Part shown: piece after piece, positions 45,157-54,512 of the stretch | How positions within the stretch are numbered: the first letter of the stretch is position 1 | Layout of the letters: every line of letters starts with the position of its first letter | Source: Serripes groenlandicus | Lineage: Eukaryota > Mollusca > Bivalvia > Cardiida > Cardiidae | DNA: 64,000 nt | Direction: 5' to 3' | Assembly (NCBI GenBank): GCA_031761405.1 | Contig: JASEVX010000320.1 | Coordinates: 90,001 to 154,000, forward strand | Notes under the pieces: generated by a model | Told to the model about the DNA's origin: nothing | What the model saw: the letters and a program-made list of their open reading frames with translations, nothing else | Databases searched by the model: none | Made by a program: the position numbers and the translations under genes

Positions 45157-45377
45157 ATGGAAGTCCAGAGCAGTCACTCTGATCAGAGCCGAGGTCGCAT
45201 GTTCGAAACAGTGCAACAGCATAATCAAAATTACTATACGCCGACGTCGCGTAGTGGTGCTAATGACAGGAGTGTATCTCACGGTCAGGGTAGGGTGCAG
45301 CGTATCCGAGGAGGTCCCGGGGGGGGGAAATTTTGTGGAATTACCGAGGTCTGGGAGAAGTAGATACAGCAATCAAG
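45157..45377 (+). CDS. SPEC3/Stum-like protein, N-terminal exon
   Basis: The frame from ATG 45157 reads MEVQSSHSDQSRGRMFETVQ, QHNQNYYTPTSRSG and GQGRVQRIRGG, a polar Gln/Ser/Arg-rich tail that should face the cytosol. A run of nine G near 45319-45327 shifts the frame. With eight G it would read on as GNFVELPRSGRSRYSNQ to the donor CAAG|GTAGGG, leaving one base, which fits exon 2 exactly (Gly/Asp codon phase). An upstream ATG at 45022 is in the same frame but meets TAG at 45112-45114, so it may be a short upstream frame. Linkage to exon 2 across a 12.5-kb intron rests on phase and composition only. Confidence 0.5.
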
Positions 45378-45647
45378 GTAGGGCCACTTTCTACGATATA
45401 TCAGTAATATGATATAGGAATTTTACAATATCTTATTATATAATATTAAAGGTTGGACAATTTTCGACCTGTTTATATGTTGATCAGCAGTGGATACGCG
45501 CAGTCTGATCAGTGTTTTCAAAGATCGAATCTAACCAGTAGACCATTAAGTTTGTTTCTAATATTATGCCAAGAGACTGGTCAGAGTGTATGTAGGTGTG
45601 TGCCTTCTACTATTAAACTATGACGGAAGCATATACCCAATCGACTC

Positions 45648-45763
45648 GGCGATTTCCGTATGTGGTCGTAACAGACGGGTGTTCTTCGTGGACTTGTCGG
45701 AAATGACAGAAACTCACACGAACATACCGATCTCTGTACGACTTGAGACGGAAATCGCCGTCT
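45648..45763. mobile_element. Small MITE, copy 1
   Basis: CGGCGATTTCCGT and ACGGAAATCGCCG form perfect 13-bp inverted ends. Interior CGTGGACTTGTCGG is related, in reverse, to the copy at 46408-46487. The frame at 45586-45951 begins inside it, so its first residues are not host protein. Confidence 0.6.
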
Positions 45764-45860
45764 CACGGTCGGAGAAGGGTTCATCATTCCGAAGGAAGTC
45801 GGGGGAGGAATATCCGAGGTATGGGAGATGTAAATACAGCAATCAAGGTAGGACCTCTTT
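45755..45860 (+). pseudogene. Duplicate of the exon-1 end with its splice donor
   Basis: TCTCACGGTC, GGAAGTCGGGGGAGGAAT and CAGCAATCAAGGTAGGACC align with 45275-45390 at an offset of about 475 bases. The frame EEYPRYGRCKYSNQ keeps the same phase at the donor. It could be an alternative first exon or a dead duplicate. The SINE at 45866 cuts off the matching intron text. Confidence 0.5.
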
Positions 45861-45865
45861 ATACC

Positions 45866-46110
45866 GCCTTGGTGGTGTAGTGGTAAAGCTTCAGCCTCGG
45901 GTGCGAGAGGTGGCGGGTTCGATATGGTTGGTTCATATAAAATACCTTTAAAATGGTAGTAATGACTTTACCTTCTTGGCACTCAAGATTGTGTGTATTT
46001 CTCGCTGGTGTCCGGACTGAACCAGTAGTATTGGTAACTTACCCAGGAAACGCCGTGATATAACTGAAAAATAGTTGAAAGCGGCATAAAGCACCATACA
46101 AACAAACACA
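45866..46110 (+). mobile_element. tRNA-derived SINE
   Basis: The A-box-like TGGTGTAGTGGTAAAGC and B-box-like GGGTTCGATATGG are followed by body TTGGCACTCAAG, ACCAGTAGTATTGGTAAC and TTACCCAGGAAACG. It belongs to the family of 385-630 and ends near an AAACAAAC tail. Confidence 0.78.
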
Positions 46111-46407
46111 CTTCCAAATATATTTATATCAGTATAATAACATAGGGCCCTTAAGATGTCTTATAATATAAGCTTCAAAGTTGAAAAATGAACGACCTGT
46201 GTAGATGGATGGATCATGCAGATCTGCAGTTTACAGTTTAATTAGCTGGAGTCAAACGTATAGACAATTAATACCTTTTTGAATAAAGTGCCAAGAGACA
46301 GACCAGATTGTAAGTAGGATTGTGTCGTCTGTAATTAAACTTTTAAGCAGGAATCTAGAATGAAATGTGTACTATAGATTCCTGTTTTAAGGTAGAAAAA
46401 GTCCTAA

Positions 46408-46487
46408 CGGACTAGGCGATTTCCGTGATACAAATCGCCGGAAATAATCGACAAGCCCACGAACATAAGCGATACAGAAATCGCCGA
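46408..46487. mobile_element. Small MITE, copy 2
   Basis: GGCGATTTCCGTGATAC and GATACAGAAATCGCC are inverted ends, with CGACAAGCCCACGAACATA between them. It is shorter than and inverted relative to copy 1. Confidence 0.55.
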
Positions 46488-46619
46488 ACCCATTTGGAGA
46501 GGTAGTTACCTTAAAAGATTTCTTTTTTAAAACATTTAAGGGTGAAAAAACACCACATATTTCTTCAAGTCCCACAATATGTTCTACTTGTATTAAAACC
46601 ATCCTTTCATTGGTGTTCT

Positions 46620-46810
46620 ATCGTTATCGGTTTACAAGTTGCAGAAGCCTTTTGTGCATTTTCAGAAGATGAGCTAGAAATATGAAATTTCTCCTTTTAT
46701 TTGTAACCCAGTTCAATAACTAAAATCGCATTTTAGAGAATTAACTTATCTTTCCTTTATACTTTCAAAGCTGTTTGCTGCATATTTGTTATTTGTGGAA
46801 AAGGGTTAAG
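46620..46810. mobile_element. TTAA MITE remnant
   Basis: AAATTTCTCCTTTTATTTG, CTTTCAAAGCTGTTTGCTGC and TGTGGAAAAGGGTTAA are family landmarks. Confidence 0.5.
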
Positions 46811-46831
46811 TTCCATAATGTTGCGTAAAAC

Positions 46832-46897
46832 AGGATAAGGGTTTAAAAATACACACGGACGATCGCTCGTCCGTTTGTATTTTTAAACCCTTATCCT
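46832..46897. repeat. Near-perfect 31-bp-arm palindrome
   Basis: The arms 46832-46862 and 46867-46897 pair at 30 of 31 positions around a 4-base TCGC loop. The arm begins AGGATAAGGGTTTAAAAATA. It lies between two TTAA MITE blocks. Confidence 0.85.
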
Positions 46898-46899
46898 GC

Positions 46900-47365
46900 A
46901 GTTATCCATTTCCAACATGTAACATTTCTATAGCAAACGACTTTGAACATCGGCAAAACAATGCATGGACATTCTCTTTAAATAAAAGTATATTTAATTA
47001 TTTATTGAATACAGAACTTGAAAACATTGTGGCAAAGGGAGAAATGGTTCAATATGAAGTTTTTAAAAGTCGTGTGGAGTAGTGGCGTCCTAAATGAGCT
47101 GCCAGTTGAAAAGGGCTATACACCAATATACAGTTCAGACTCTCTCCGGGTACATACTAATTGTGACGCATGCGTAGCCGGAACTGTTCGGAAAGCACTG
47201 TGGGACAACGAGTTCTCCATCTTCTATCCTCAATTTTACAACAAATCTGCAGCAGACGACTTTGGAAACATGTGAACAAATATGTATAAATGTCAATTTG
47301 TTTTTTAAAAGTCGTCTGCTGCAGATGCGTGCGAAAGCGTCTGTATTTTGGAAAGGGTTAAATCA
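46900..47365. repeat. Composite of TTAA MITE pieces
   Basis: Right-end text AGTCGTCTGCTGCAGATGCG and GGAAAGGGTTAA (to 47360) and several internal AACATTGTGGC and GCAGACGACTTTGG words show two merged, partly deleted copies. The frames at 47018-47275 and 47262-47495 read through them and are not genes. Confidence 0.5.
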
Positions 47366-47591
47366 AGTTTTGAAAAAGTCATATGACGCAATGGGTTTGA
47401 AACAAAACCCACATGTTATAAGTTTTTATTTCAAACTATTGATCGATTGTCCAATTAACTATTTAATTAATGAACTGAAACGTGTGAAAGTGTAACACTA
47501 GAAGTAGAATACTAGATTGGCTTGTACAGATTATTTATTGTATGTTTAAAGTGTCACCCCTATTGTAAGGGTCAGTCACTTTGAACTGTTG

Positions 47592-47910
47592 AGGCCGAGC
47601 CCTGGTAGCTCAGTCGGTAGCGACGCGGGCTGTATCTATCCAGGGTTGTGAGTTCGAAATCCAGCTCGACCAACATTCTTTCTTCCGACGTTTGACAAAA
47701 GTCACTGTGACATGCGTCATTCGTCTTTCACCAATGGGTTGCTAAACAGTCTGTGTGGAAAAGCAGCCAGTTACTTGGAAAGTAATTTGTGTTGTATCCT
47801 GCTGTGGGGAAACCAGGAAACGCATGAGTAGGTGAACTGGTTGGCATTATATGACTGCAAAATTGTTGACAACGGCGTTAAACCCTAAAAATCAATCAAT
47901 CAAATTAAAT
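47592..47910 (+). mobile_element. Full-length tRNA-derived SINE
   Basis: The head GAGCCCTGGTAGCTCAGTCG (A-box-like) with GTTGTGAGTTCGAAATCC (B-box-like) is followed by a 200-base body ending AACGGCGTTAAACCCTAAAA and a tail of ATCA units. It is the most complete SINE in the window. Confidence 0.82.
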
Positions 47911-48014
47911 TTATACAATGATACTTATTTATATACTCTGAACTTGTATCGTGATTATAATTTATTGAAATATTGTTCTAATGTTTCCTCCAGAAAATAT
48001 CATCTATTATTTCT

Positions 48015-48262
48015 GTGTATGTGATGGGGGTTTTACGTCGCTTTCAACAGCTTAGGTCATATCGCGGCTGACTGGAACGATGCTATTGATCCCAAACCTT
48101 TTTTTACATCGAGATAAATAAAAAATAAGGTATGAAAGCAATACCATTCGCCTGCTGGAGCTCAAGAGTTACACTGACTCAAATCGTTCGGACCCATTTA
48201 GCCGAAGTTTACGGTTCAAGCAAGGATCAGACCGTGATAACCATTCTTATTGAGCGACATCC
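48015..48262 (-). mobile_element. SINE, reverse, degraded
   Basis: GGGGGTTTTACGTCGCTTTC and GGTCATATCGCGGCTGA are the reversed SINE 3' end. CAAGGATCAGACCGTGATAA near the far end may be a decayed reversed head. Confidence 0.5.
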
Positions 48263-48549
48263 AGTCACAGGGGCTGTCATTTATTAAGAAACTTATTAAT
48301 TAATTGATTCCTTTAGCGTTATAGAAAATGTTACATCTATTTGAAAAATTGCCATCTGTTTCGTCTTTTTATTTTGAAAATACTGCTACATTGACGACAA
48401 AAGTCTTCCTTATTTGGGAAAGAGGTAAACCTAATTAAATGACAACGTATCCGATTATCAAAGGCCTAATTTGTTTTAAACGATCACTGCACCAGATATT
48501 CAATTTCATTAATGTCATTACGAGTGTATTTAAATTGTTGGCGTAAATT

Positions 48550-49160
48550 CGCTCATTAGGGTTTTTACTACCCTGCACATTTTAATCATTGGGATTTTTA
48601 CTACAAGTTGCAATCTTAATCATTTGGGTTAATACTACACTGCGATTTCAATCATTGTGGTTTTTACTACACTGCAATTTTAATCATTTGGGTTAATACT
48701 ACACTGCAATGTTAATCATTAGGATTTTTACTACACTGCAATTTTAATCATTGTTTTTTTGTTTTTTTTACAAACCTGCAATTTTGATAATTGTTTTTTT
48801 TTACATACTTCAATTTTAATCATTTTTTTTTTTACTATACTGCAATTTTAATCATTGGGTTTTTTAATACACTGCAATTTTCATTATTGGGGTTTTTACT
48901 ACACTGCAATTTTAATTATCGTTTTTTGTTTTTTTTACAAACCTGCAATTTTAATCATTGGGGTTTTTACTACCCTGCAATTTTAATCATTGGTGTTTTT
49001 ACTACCCTGCAATTTGAATCATTAGGGTATTTACTTCCCTGTTATTTCCATCATTGTTTTTTTTTTTTTACTAGTGCGTCATTTTTGGGTGTATGTCAAT
49101 TGTTTGGGTTAAGACTACAGTTTAAATTCGATCATTGGGGTTTTGACTGTCTCCAGTCAC
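48550..49160 (+). repeat. Minisatellite, about 31-35 bp unit
   Basis: About eighteen copies of TTTTTACTACACTGCAATTT plus TAATCATTGGGG, with T-tract length variation. Frames at 48791-49183 are the repeat. Confidence 0.88.
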
Positions 49161-49267
49161 AGTGCCTTCTTGGGTTAATATAACGGGAAAACATGACGTA
49201 TATATCTCCTAACGAGAATGTTCTAACTTATCCTTATCAAGATGCAAAATCCTACAATTTAATAATT

Positions 49268-49490
49268 ATCCCTTTTCCGCATATATACGCATTTTGTCGC
49301 CAATGCAGCAAAATACTTTTGGGAAAAAATGGACAAAAGCTAAAATTGCTCATAATGAGTCATTTCTCTTCTTGTCACAAAGTCTTCAACTTTCTTCAAT
49401 AATCATACATTCACTTACAGATATTTATCCGTCCGTCTTGTTTGTCCAGTTGTTTCAAAAGTTGTTTGTTGAATGTGGAATAGGGTTATA
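49268..49490. mobile_element. TTAA MITE, degraded ends
   Basis: ATCCCTTTTCCGCATATA on the left, GTCACAAAGTCTTCAACTTT inside, and TTGAATGTGGAATAGGGTTA on the right. Confidence 0.55.
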
Positions 49491-49662
49491 GCAATCATCT
49501 AAATATAAATAGTCACAATTACCTTTATGCTCAATCATAAACAAAAATAAACCAAATAATTAAACAATATTTAAACAACCATTAATTAAACAAAATATAA
49601 CAAATTATTTATATCAAATCTCATTTGATCTTCAATTCTAATAGCAAAAATGTCTTCACTAT

Positions 49663-50372
49663 AGGGATGCCCTGTGGTGACGAGACTGAGAAAATATTAT
49701 ATTCAGTATATAGGGCAATATCTTTAATATTTGGTCAAATATTTAATTAATTAAAAAAAAAAAATTTTTTTTAAACAATTATCATCATAATTCTGCAATA
49801 TAGGGATGCCCTGTTTTGCTTGGGAATATGTATACATCATCTACATGTGCATAACCAAAAGATGGTAATAGTGGAGCAAATATAGGAGATATTAATAAAT
49901 AAATCAAAAAAGTGCAAAAAAGATAAAAAGGTGAATTTATGCATGGTATGAAAAATGGTAGTTAACAATAAGTTAATAAATATCCAACTGGCAGCGTGTC
50001 GCTCCTTTATTCGGGCAAAGGGCGTCCTTGGGACATACTAGTAAAGACCACAATTGTTTTAGTCAAAGGCTACAGCTTTGAAGAATACAGAAAAAGGGAA
50101 GCCCTATCTGTAATATAAGTGTAATGAACTAAATATACAACTTGTGGAAAAATCTTTATTGACTATAAAAGTGTATGGAGTTAGTGATATTGACACTCAA
50201 TATATACAAAATAGATATTAGTGATATTGACACTCAATATACATAATATATATAAATAGCTTCACTGTGTTATAAAGTGTATAAGTGGACATTGACAAGG
50301 AAAAGTGTCTAATTCGGTAGACACGATATACAACAAAATTTAGGTTAACAAAATACAGTTCAGGGAAGCCCT
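49663..50372 (+). promoter_or_regulatory. LINE 5' UTR with repeated hairpin words
   Basis: AGGGATGCCCT occurs at 49663 and 49802, and AGGGAAGCCCT at 50095 and 50362. Each can pair AGGG with CCCT. A 24-base direct repeat starting TTAGTGATATTGACACTC lies at 50181 and 50218, and a GTGTCTA/TAGACAC hairpin lies at 50305-50324. These could act in RNA folding or binding of the element's own protein, which is inference. Confidence 0.45.
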
Positions 50373-50440
50373 TTCTGTTATAAAGTGAAAACAGTTTTCA
50401 ATCATTGATTTACAATCTCAAAACCGTAAACCAATATATT

Positions 50441-51556
50441 ATGGCAAATAATATGATGAGTTCAACACCTATTGTCCGGAATAAAACTGCAAAAAGAGCC
50501 CGAGTAGGAAGTAATACTTGTCCGAAATGTGACATCATCATAACTACTGACAGCCAGTGTCTTACCTGTTGTGTTTGCGAGCTAAATTTTTGCAACGGTT
50601 GCACGAACATTTCCCCAATACTGGCGAAAGCCCTTAAAGAAGACACAACTCAAAACTTTAAATGGACGTGCAATGTTTGCAAACAGAACTTCCCAAGTAT
50701 GACAGGATTATCATCTCAACTTAGATCAATAGAAGAAAAAACTGACTACAGACTAAACATACTGGAACAAAAAGTCACGGATTTAGATACTGGTCTAAAC
50801 AAAAGAGTATACGAGCAAATTTCAAACGTAAAACCATCTTTAATAGAAGAGATAAAAACCGAAATCAAGGCTAGCTTACAAGACGAAGTGCGCAAAGAAA
50901 TAAGAGAAATTGAGGACCAAAAAACACGTGTGATGAACCTGATCATATTTAATTTACCGGAAAGTAGTCATCAGTCTGGGCCTTCAAGAAAAATTCATGA
51001 CATTAAAAAAATTAAAGAACTCTGCACCCAAATAGATGTTGAAGAAATTGATATAAAGGACGCTTTTCGTATTGGTAATCCAGACCCAAAAAAAACAAGA
51101 CCTTTGAAGATAATACTTAACAATAAACAGCACAGGAAAAACATTCTAGACAATGTGCACAAAATTAAATATTTACCTGAACAACTTGGACTAAAAAATT
51201 GCATATGTGTGAAAGATCTTACAATCAGACAAAGAGAAACCAATAAAATGAGAAGAGAAGCTAAACCAAAAAGATTAAGTACTAAAACAACCGTACGACC
51301 AAATGAGAATCATGGCTATCTAGATGTAACTATACATGACAGGGAGAATAACTCAATCCCGGAATTAGAAAAATCTCAGGAGATGTCACAGTTACTGTTG
51401 AAACCAGTTACACAACTACAATTTTTGCCAAACGACTATTCAAGCCAAGCACCTCTTTCTTCCCCTTTCTCTGATCTCGAAGAGACAATTATTGGAGGCA
51501 CAAATATGCAAGAGGATATGACAATAGCGTCACCAAACAATGTTAATGTCGACTAG
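50441..51556 (+). CDS. LINE ORF1 protein: PHD-like finger, coiled coil, RRM-like domain
   Basis: The start is the ATG at 50441 (A at -3, G at +4). The frame is open further upstream, but without ATG. About 25 residues in, a Cys-rich PHD-like finger (CPKCDIIITT, CCVCELNFCNGC, WTCNVCKQNF) is followed by a helical, heptad-like stretch (about 100-175). An RRM-like fold follows, from NLIIFNLPESS to RPLKIILNNKQHRKNIL. The tail is polar. ORF1 proteins of this layout bind element RNA and occur in CR1-type LINEs. It ends at TAG 51554-51556, and the same frame continues open into ORF2. Confidence 0.82.
   Translation: MANNMMSSTPIVRNKTAKRARVGSNTCPKCDIIITTDSQCLTCCVCELNFCNGCTNISPILAKALKEDTTQNFKWTCNVCKQNFPSMTGLSSQLRSIEEKTDYRLNILEQKVTDLDTGLNKRVYEQISNVKPSLIEEIKTEIKASLQDEVRKEIREIEDQKTRVMNLIIFNLPESSHQSGPSRKIHDIKKIKELCTQIDVEEIDIKDAFRIGNPDPKKTRPLKIILNNKQHRKNILDNVHKIKYLPEQLGLKNCICVKDLTIRQRETNKMRREAKPKRLSTKTTVRPNENHGYLDVTIHDRENNSIPELEKSQEMSQLLLKPVTQLQFLPNDYSSQAPLSSPFSDLEETIIGGTNMQEDMTIASPNNVNVD
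51554..51556 (+). other. Single in-frame TAG between LINE ORF1 and ORF2
   Basis: ORF1 (from 50441) and ORF2 (to 54484) are in one frame, and this TAG (context GTCGACTAGGACAAC) is the only stop. No ATG occurs in frame until 51764, which lies after the endonuclease Asn and Glu catalytic motifs. ORF2 made by standard initiation would therefore lack its active site. Confidence 0.8.
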
Positions 51557-54484
51557 GACAACAGTTTTATTTTTAACCATGTAAATAAAGCAAATCTCAG
51601 TGTATTATACACAAATGCAGACAGCCTGTTAAATAAACTAGATGAGCTATACGTGCTGATACACAAAGGCAACTACGACATAATTGCCATAACTGAAGTG
51701 TTTCCAAAATACAAACTGGACATTGATTATGCATCTGCTGAGTGGAGCTTACAAGGTTATAACATGTTCTACCATGACCATGTAACCTATTCAAACAGAG
51801 GATGCATAATCTATGCGAAGAATACCTTAAAAGCTTATTTAATAAAAAACAAAAAACTGAACCTCATAGAATATTGTCAAATTTGTGTGGAATGCAGTGA
51901 AGGAAACCTACTAGTTACGTGTATTTACAGAAGCCCAAGCGTTACAGACCATAACTGCATACAAGAATTAGAGTATTTATTCTCTACCAAAAATCCAGAC
52001 AACATAAAATTCCAAAACCATGTTTTCTTAGGGGATTTTAATTTTAAAGATATAAACTGGGAAATACAAACATCGAATATGGGAATAGAACACCTAACAT
52101 CAAAATTTCTGGAGACAGTATGTGATGCATACTTGTTCCAACATATAAAAGAGGCGACTAGAACCAGAGGAACCGATAAGCCCAGTATTTTAGATCTAAT
52201 TTTCAGTAACGAGGAGAGTCTGATAAACGATGTAAAACATGGAGCCCCACTAGGAAACAGCGACCATAACACAATTGAATTCGAAATTATTATAAGCACC
52301 AAATCAGAAAACACTTACCACAAGAAATACAACTATTTTAAAGGCGATTATGCTTCAGCCAATATCAGCATAAACAGCACTCACTGGGAATCCGAATTAA
52401 CCAGAGCTGATGTCGAATTGTCATGGGAAAGATTTACCGATATATTATCAAAAGTAACAGAAGAATACATACCGGTGTGTAAATCTGGACCTACACATTT
52501 CAACACTCCTTGGATGAATCGTGAGACCGCGAATGCAGTAAAAACAAAGAGGAGATTATGGAAAAAGTATAAGTACTGCAGAAGTCCTGAAAATCAACAC
52601 AAATATAATCAAGCAAAATTTAGTGCAAGTAAGTCAGTCAGACAAGCCAAAATACAGTATGAAAGAGGGATTGCCTTAAAATCCAAAACAGATTCAAAAG
52701 CGTTTTGGAGATTTATACAATCCAAAGCAAAGAAAAAAGAAGAAATCCAATGTCTAAAAGATGAAGATAACGTACTCCATAGCAACAACGAAGAAAAAGC
52801 CAACATATTGAACAACTACTTTCACAGTGTTTTTACAATTGAAAGTAAAACAGATAAACTACCTAGTTTCCATCCTAGATGTAATACAAAAATTAGCAAT
52901 GTAACTATTAATGAAGAAATAATTATGAAACATTTAAAAAAAATGAAAGAATCAAAATCTCCCGGATCCGACGGAATACATCCCAAATTAATAATGGAAA
53001 CACAAGGAAGCCTTGTGAAACCACTAACAATAATATTTAAGAAATCCTTCGAAGAAATGAAACTCCCAGAAATATGGAAATCAGCGAACATAACACCTTT
53101 ACATAAAAAGGGAGACAAACAGGACCCTTCAAACTATAGACCAATCAGTCTAACCTCTGTAGTATGCAAACTAATGGAGAAAATCATTAGGGACGAACTA
53201 ATGGAGTATATGGAGAGAAATAACCTTTTCAACAATAATCAACATGGGTTCAGAAAAGGAAGGTCATGTATAACCCAACTCATAGAAGTTGTAGATAAAT
53301 GGAGTACGGAGTTAGACCGGGGAAACAGTATAGACACAATTTATCTGGATTTCAGAAAGGCCTTTGATACTGTGCCCCATAGGCGCCTTTTGCTCAAACT
53401 GGAGGGATACGGTGTCAGTGACTGTTTACTAGGTTGGATAAAAGATTTTTTAAACAACAGAAAACAGAGAGTAATCTTAAATGGTAGTAGGTCAGAGTGG
53501 ACCACAGTCACAAGTGGAATCCCACAAGGGAGCGTACTTGGTCCTATACTTTTTATAATCTATATTAATGATCTTCCAGACATGATCCAAAATATGATCA
53601 AACTATTTGCTGACGATACAACAATTTATGCGGTAGTCAATAATGAAACAGACAGAATTAGCTTACAAAAAGACCTAGATAATCTATTAGAATGGTCAAG
53701 CAACTGGCTACTTAGTTTCAATAAAACAAAATGCAAACACTTCCATTTAGGACCTGAAACAAAAAAAAGATATACGCTCGATACAAACACATTAGATACA
53801 GTAAAAGAAGAAAAAGACTTAGGGATAACAATTGACAAAAACTTGAAATTCAATGAACACATCAACCTGCAAGTCAGGAAAGGAAACCAAAAATTAGGCC
53901 TTATTAGAAGGTGCTTCGAACATTTAGATACAGAATCTTTTACAACAATTTATAAAAGTATAGTTAGACCGCATTTAGAATATGGAAGTACAGTCTGGTC
54001 TGTTATTAATAAAAAAGAGGCAATATTAATTGAAAATGTGCAAAGAAGAGCAACAAAAATTATTAAATCAATAAAAGATCTCCCTTACAAACAAAGATTA
54101 CTCAAGTTAGGATTACCGACTCTGCAATATAGAAGACTAAGATCAGATACTATCGAAACTTACAAAATTTTAAATGGGATAGATAAAGTAGAATCCATAT
54201 TCACTCTAAACGTTTCGAATACAAGAGGACATAAACAAAAAATCTTCAAAAGACATAATAGGACAAACATAAGAAAATATAGTTTCTCTCAAAGAGTTAT
54301 AAATACGTGGAATAATCTACCTGAAGAGTTAATTGCTGCAAAAAGTGTAAATAGTTTTAAAAGCTTGCTCAACAAGCATTGGAAGAAAAATAAAATCAAG
54401 TTTGTGCCCGACTTCTATGGACCGGAGGCGGAGACAAAACAACCGATCAAGAAGGATCAAAGAGGCCAATATAGGCCTAGATAG
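51557..54484 (+). CDS. LINE ORF2 protein: AP endonuclease and reverse transcriptase
   Basis: The frame is open from the base after the ORF1 stop. The endonuclease starts within 15 residues (LSVLYTNADSLLNKL, DIIAITEV), with GDFNFKDINWE and GNSDHNTIEF as later catalytic motifs. RT blocks follow: KSPGSDGIHPKLI, PLHKKGDKQDPSNYRPISL, QHGFRKGRSC, LDFRKAFDTVPHRRLL, GIPQGSVLGPILFIIYINDL and LFADDTTIYA (catalytic Asp pair near nucleotide 53612). A thumb and a basic tail end at TAG 54482-54484. It nicks target DNA and copies element RNA. All catalytic motifs are present with no frameshift. No own start codon is visible. Confidence 0.9.
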   Translation, partial: DNSFIFNHVNKANLSVLYTNADSLLNKLDELYVLIHKGNYDIIAITEVFPKYKLDIDYASAEWSLQGYNMFYHDHVTYSNRGCIIYAKNTLKAYLIKNKKLNLIEYCQICVECSEGNLLVTCIYRSPSVTDHNCIQELEYLFSTKNPDNIKFQNHVFLGDFNFKDINWEIQTSNMGIEHLTSKFLETVCDAYLFQHIKEATRTRGTDKPSILDLIFSNEESLINDVKHGAPLGNSDHNTIEFEIIISTKSENTYHKKYNYFKGDYASANISINSTHWESELTRADVELSWERFTDILSKVTEEYIPVCKSGPTHFNTPWMNRETANAVKTKRRLWKKYKYCRSPENQHKYNQAKFSASKSVRQAKIQYERGIALKSKTDSKAFWRFIQSKAKKKEEIQCLKDEDNVLHSNNEEKANILNNYFHSVFTIESKTDKLPSFHPRCNTKISNVTINEEIIMKHLKKMKESKSPGSDGIHPKLIMETQGSLVKPLTIIFKKSFEEMKLPEIWKSANITPLHKKGDKQDPSNYRPISLTSVVCKLMEKIIRDELMEYMERNNLFNNNQHGFRKGRSCITQLIEVVDKWSTELDRGNSIDTIYLDFRKAFDTVPHRRLLLKLEGYGVSDCLLGWIKDFLNNRKQRVILNGSRSEWTTVTSGIPQGSVLGPILFIIYINDLPDMIQNMIKLFADDTTIYAVVNNETDRISLQKDLDNLLEWSSNWLLSFNKTKCKHFHLGPETKKRYTLDTNTLDTVKEEKDLGITIDKNLKFNEHINLQVRKGNQKLGLIRRCFEHLDTESFTTIYKSIVRPHLEYGSTVWSVINKKEAILIENVQRRATKIIKSIKDLPYKQRLLKLGLPTLQYRRLRSDTIETYKILNGIDKVESIFTLNVSNTRGHKQKIFKRHNRTNIRKYSFSQRVINTWNNLPEELIAAKSVNSFKSLLNKHWKKNKIKFVPDFYGPEAETKQPIKKDQRGQYRPR

Positions 54485-54512
54485 ATCTCGGAAAAAGGTA
54501 AAAGGTAAAGGT

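Larger units (their letters stand above)
49635..54512 (+). mobile_element. Full-length CR1-like LINE in intron 1 of the SPEC3-like gene
   Basis: The element has a 5' UTR of several hundred bases, ORF1 with a PHD-like finger, ORF2 with endonuclease and RT, and a short 3' end of GGTAAAAGGTAAAGG repeats (54494-54511), as expected for CR1-clade elements with microsatellite tails. It is in the same orientation as the host gene. The 5' boundary is uncertain and is placed before the first of four AGGGxxGCCCT words. Both coding parts are free of frameshifts, so it looks young. Confidence 0.75.

Noticed and set aside
45586..45951. 121-codon independent gene
   Set aside because: It is a mosaic of a small MITE, a duplicated exon end and a SINE head.
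47600..47675. tRNA gene
   Set aside because: The tRNA-like head has a long SINE body and an ATCA tail attached, and the acceptor stem does not pair.
51653..51655. GTG as start of LINE ORF2
   Set aside because: GTG initiation is a bacterial convention. The frame is open upstream to the ORF1 stop and endonuclease homology begins before this codon.
50410..53865. Minus-strand frames within the CR1-like LINE
   Set aside because: They are shadows of ORF1 and ORF2, which show clear ordered domains on the plus strand.
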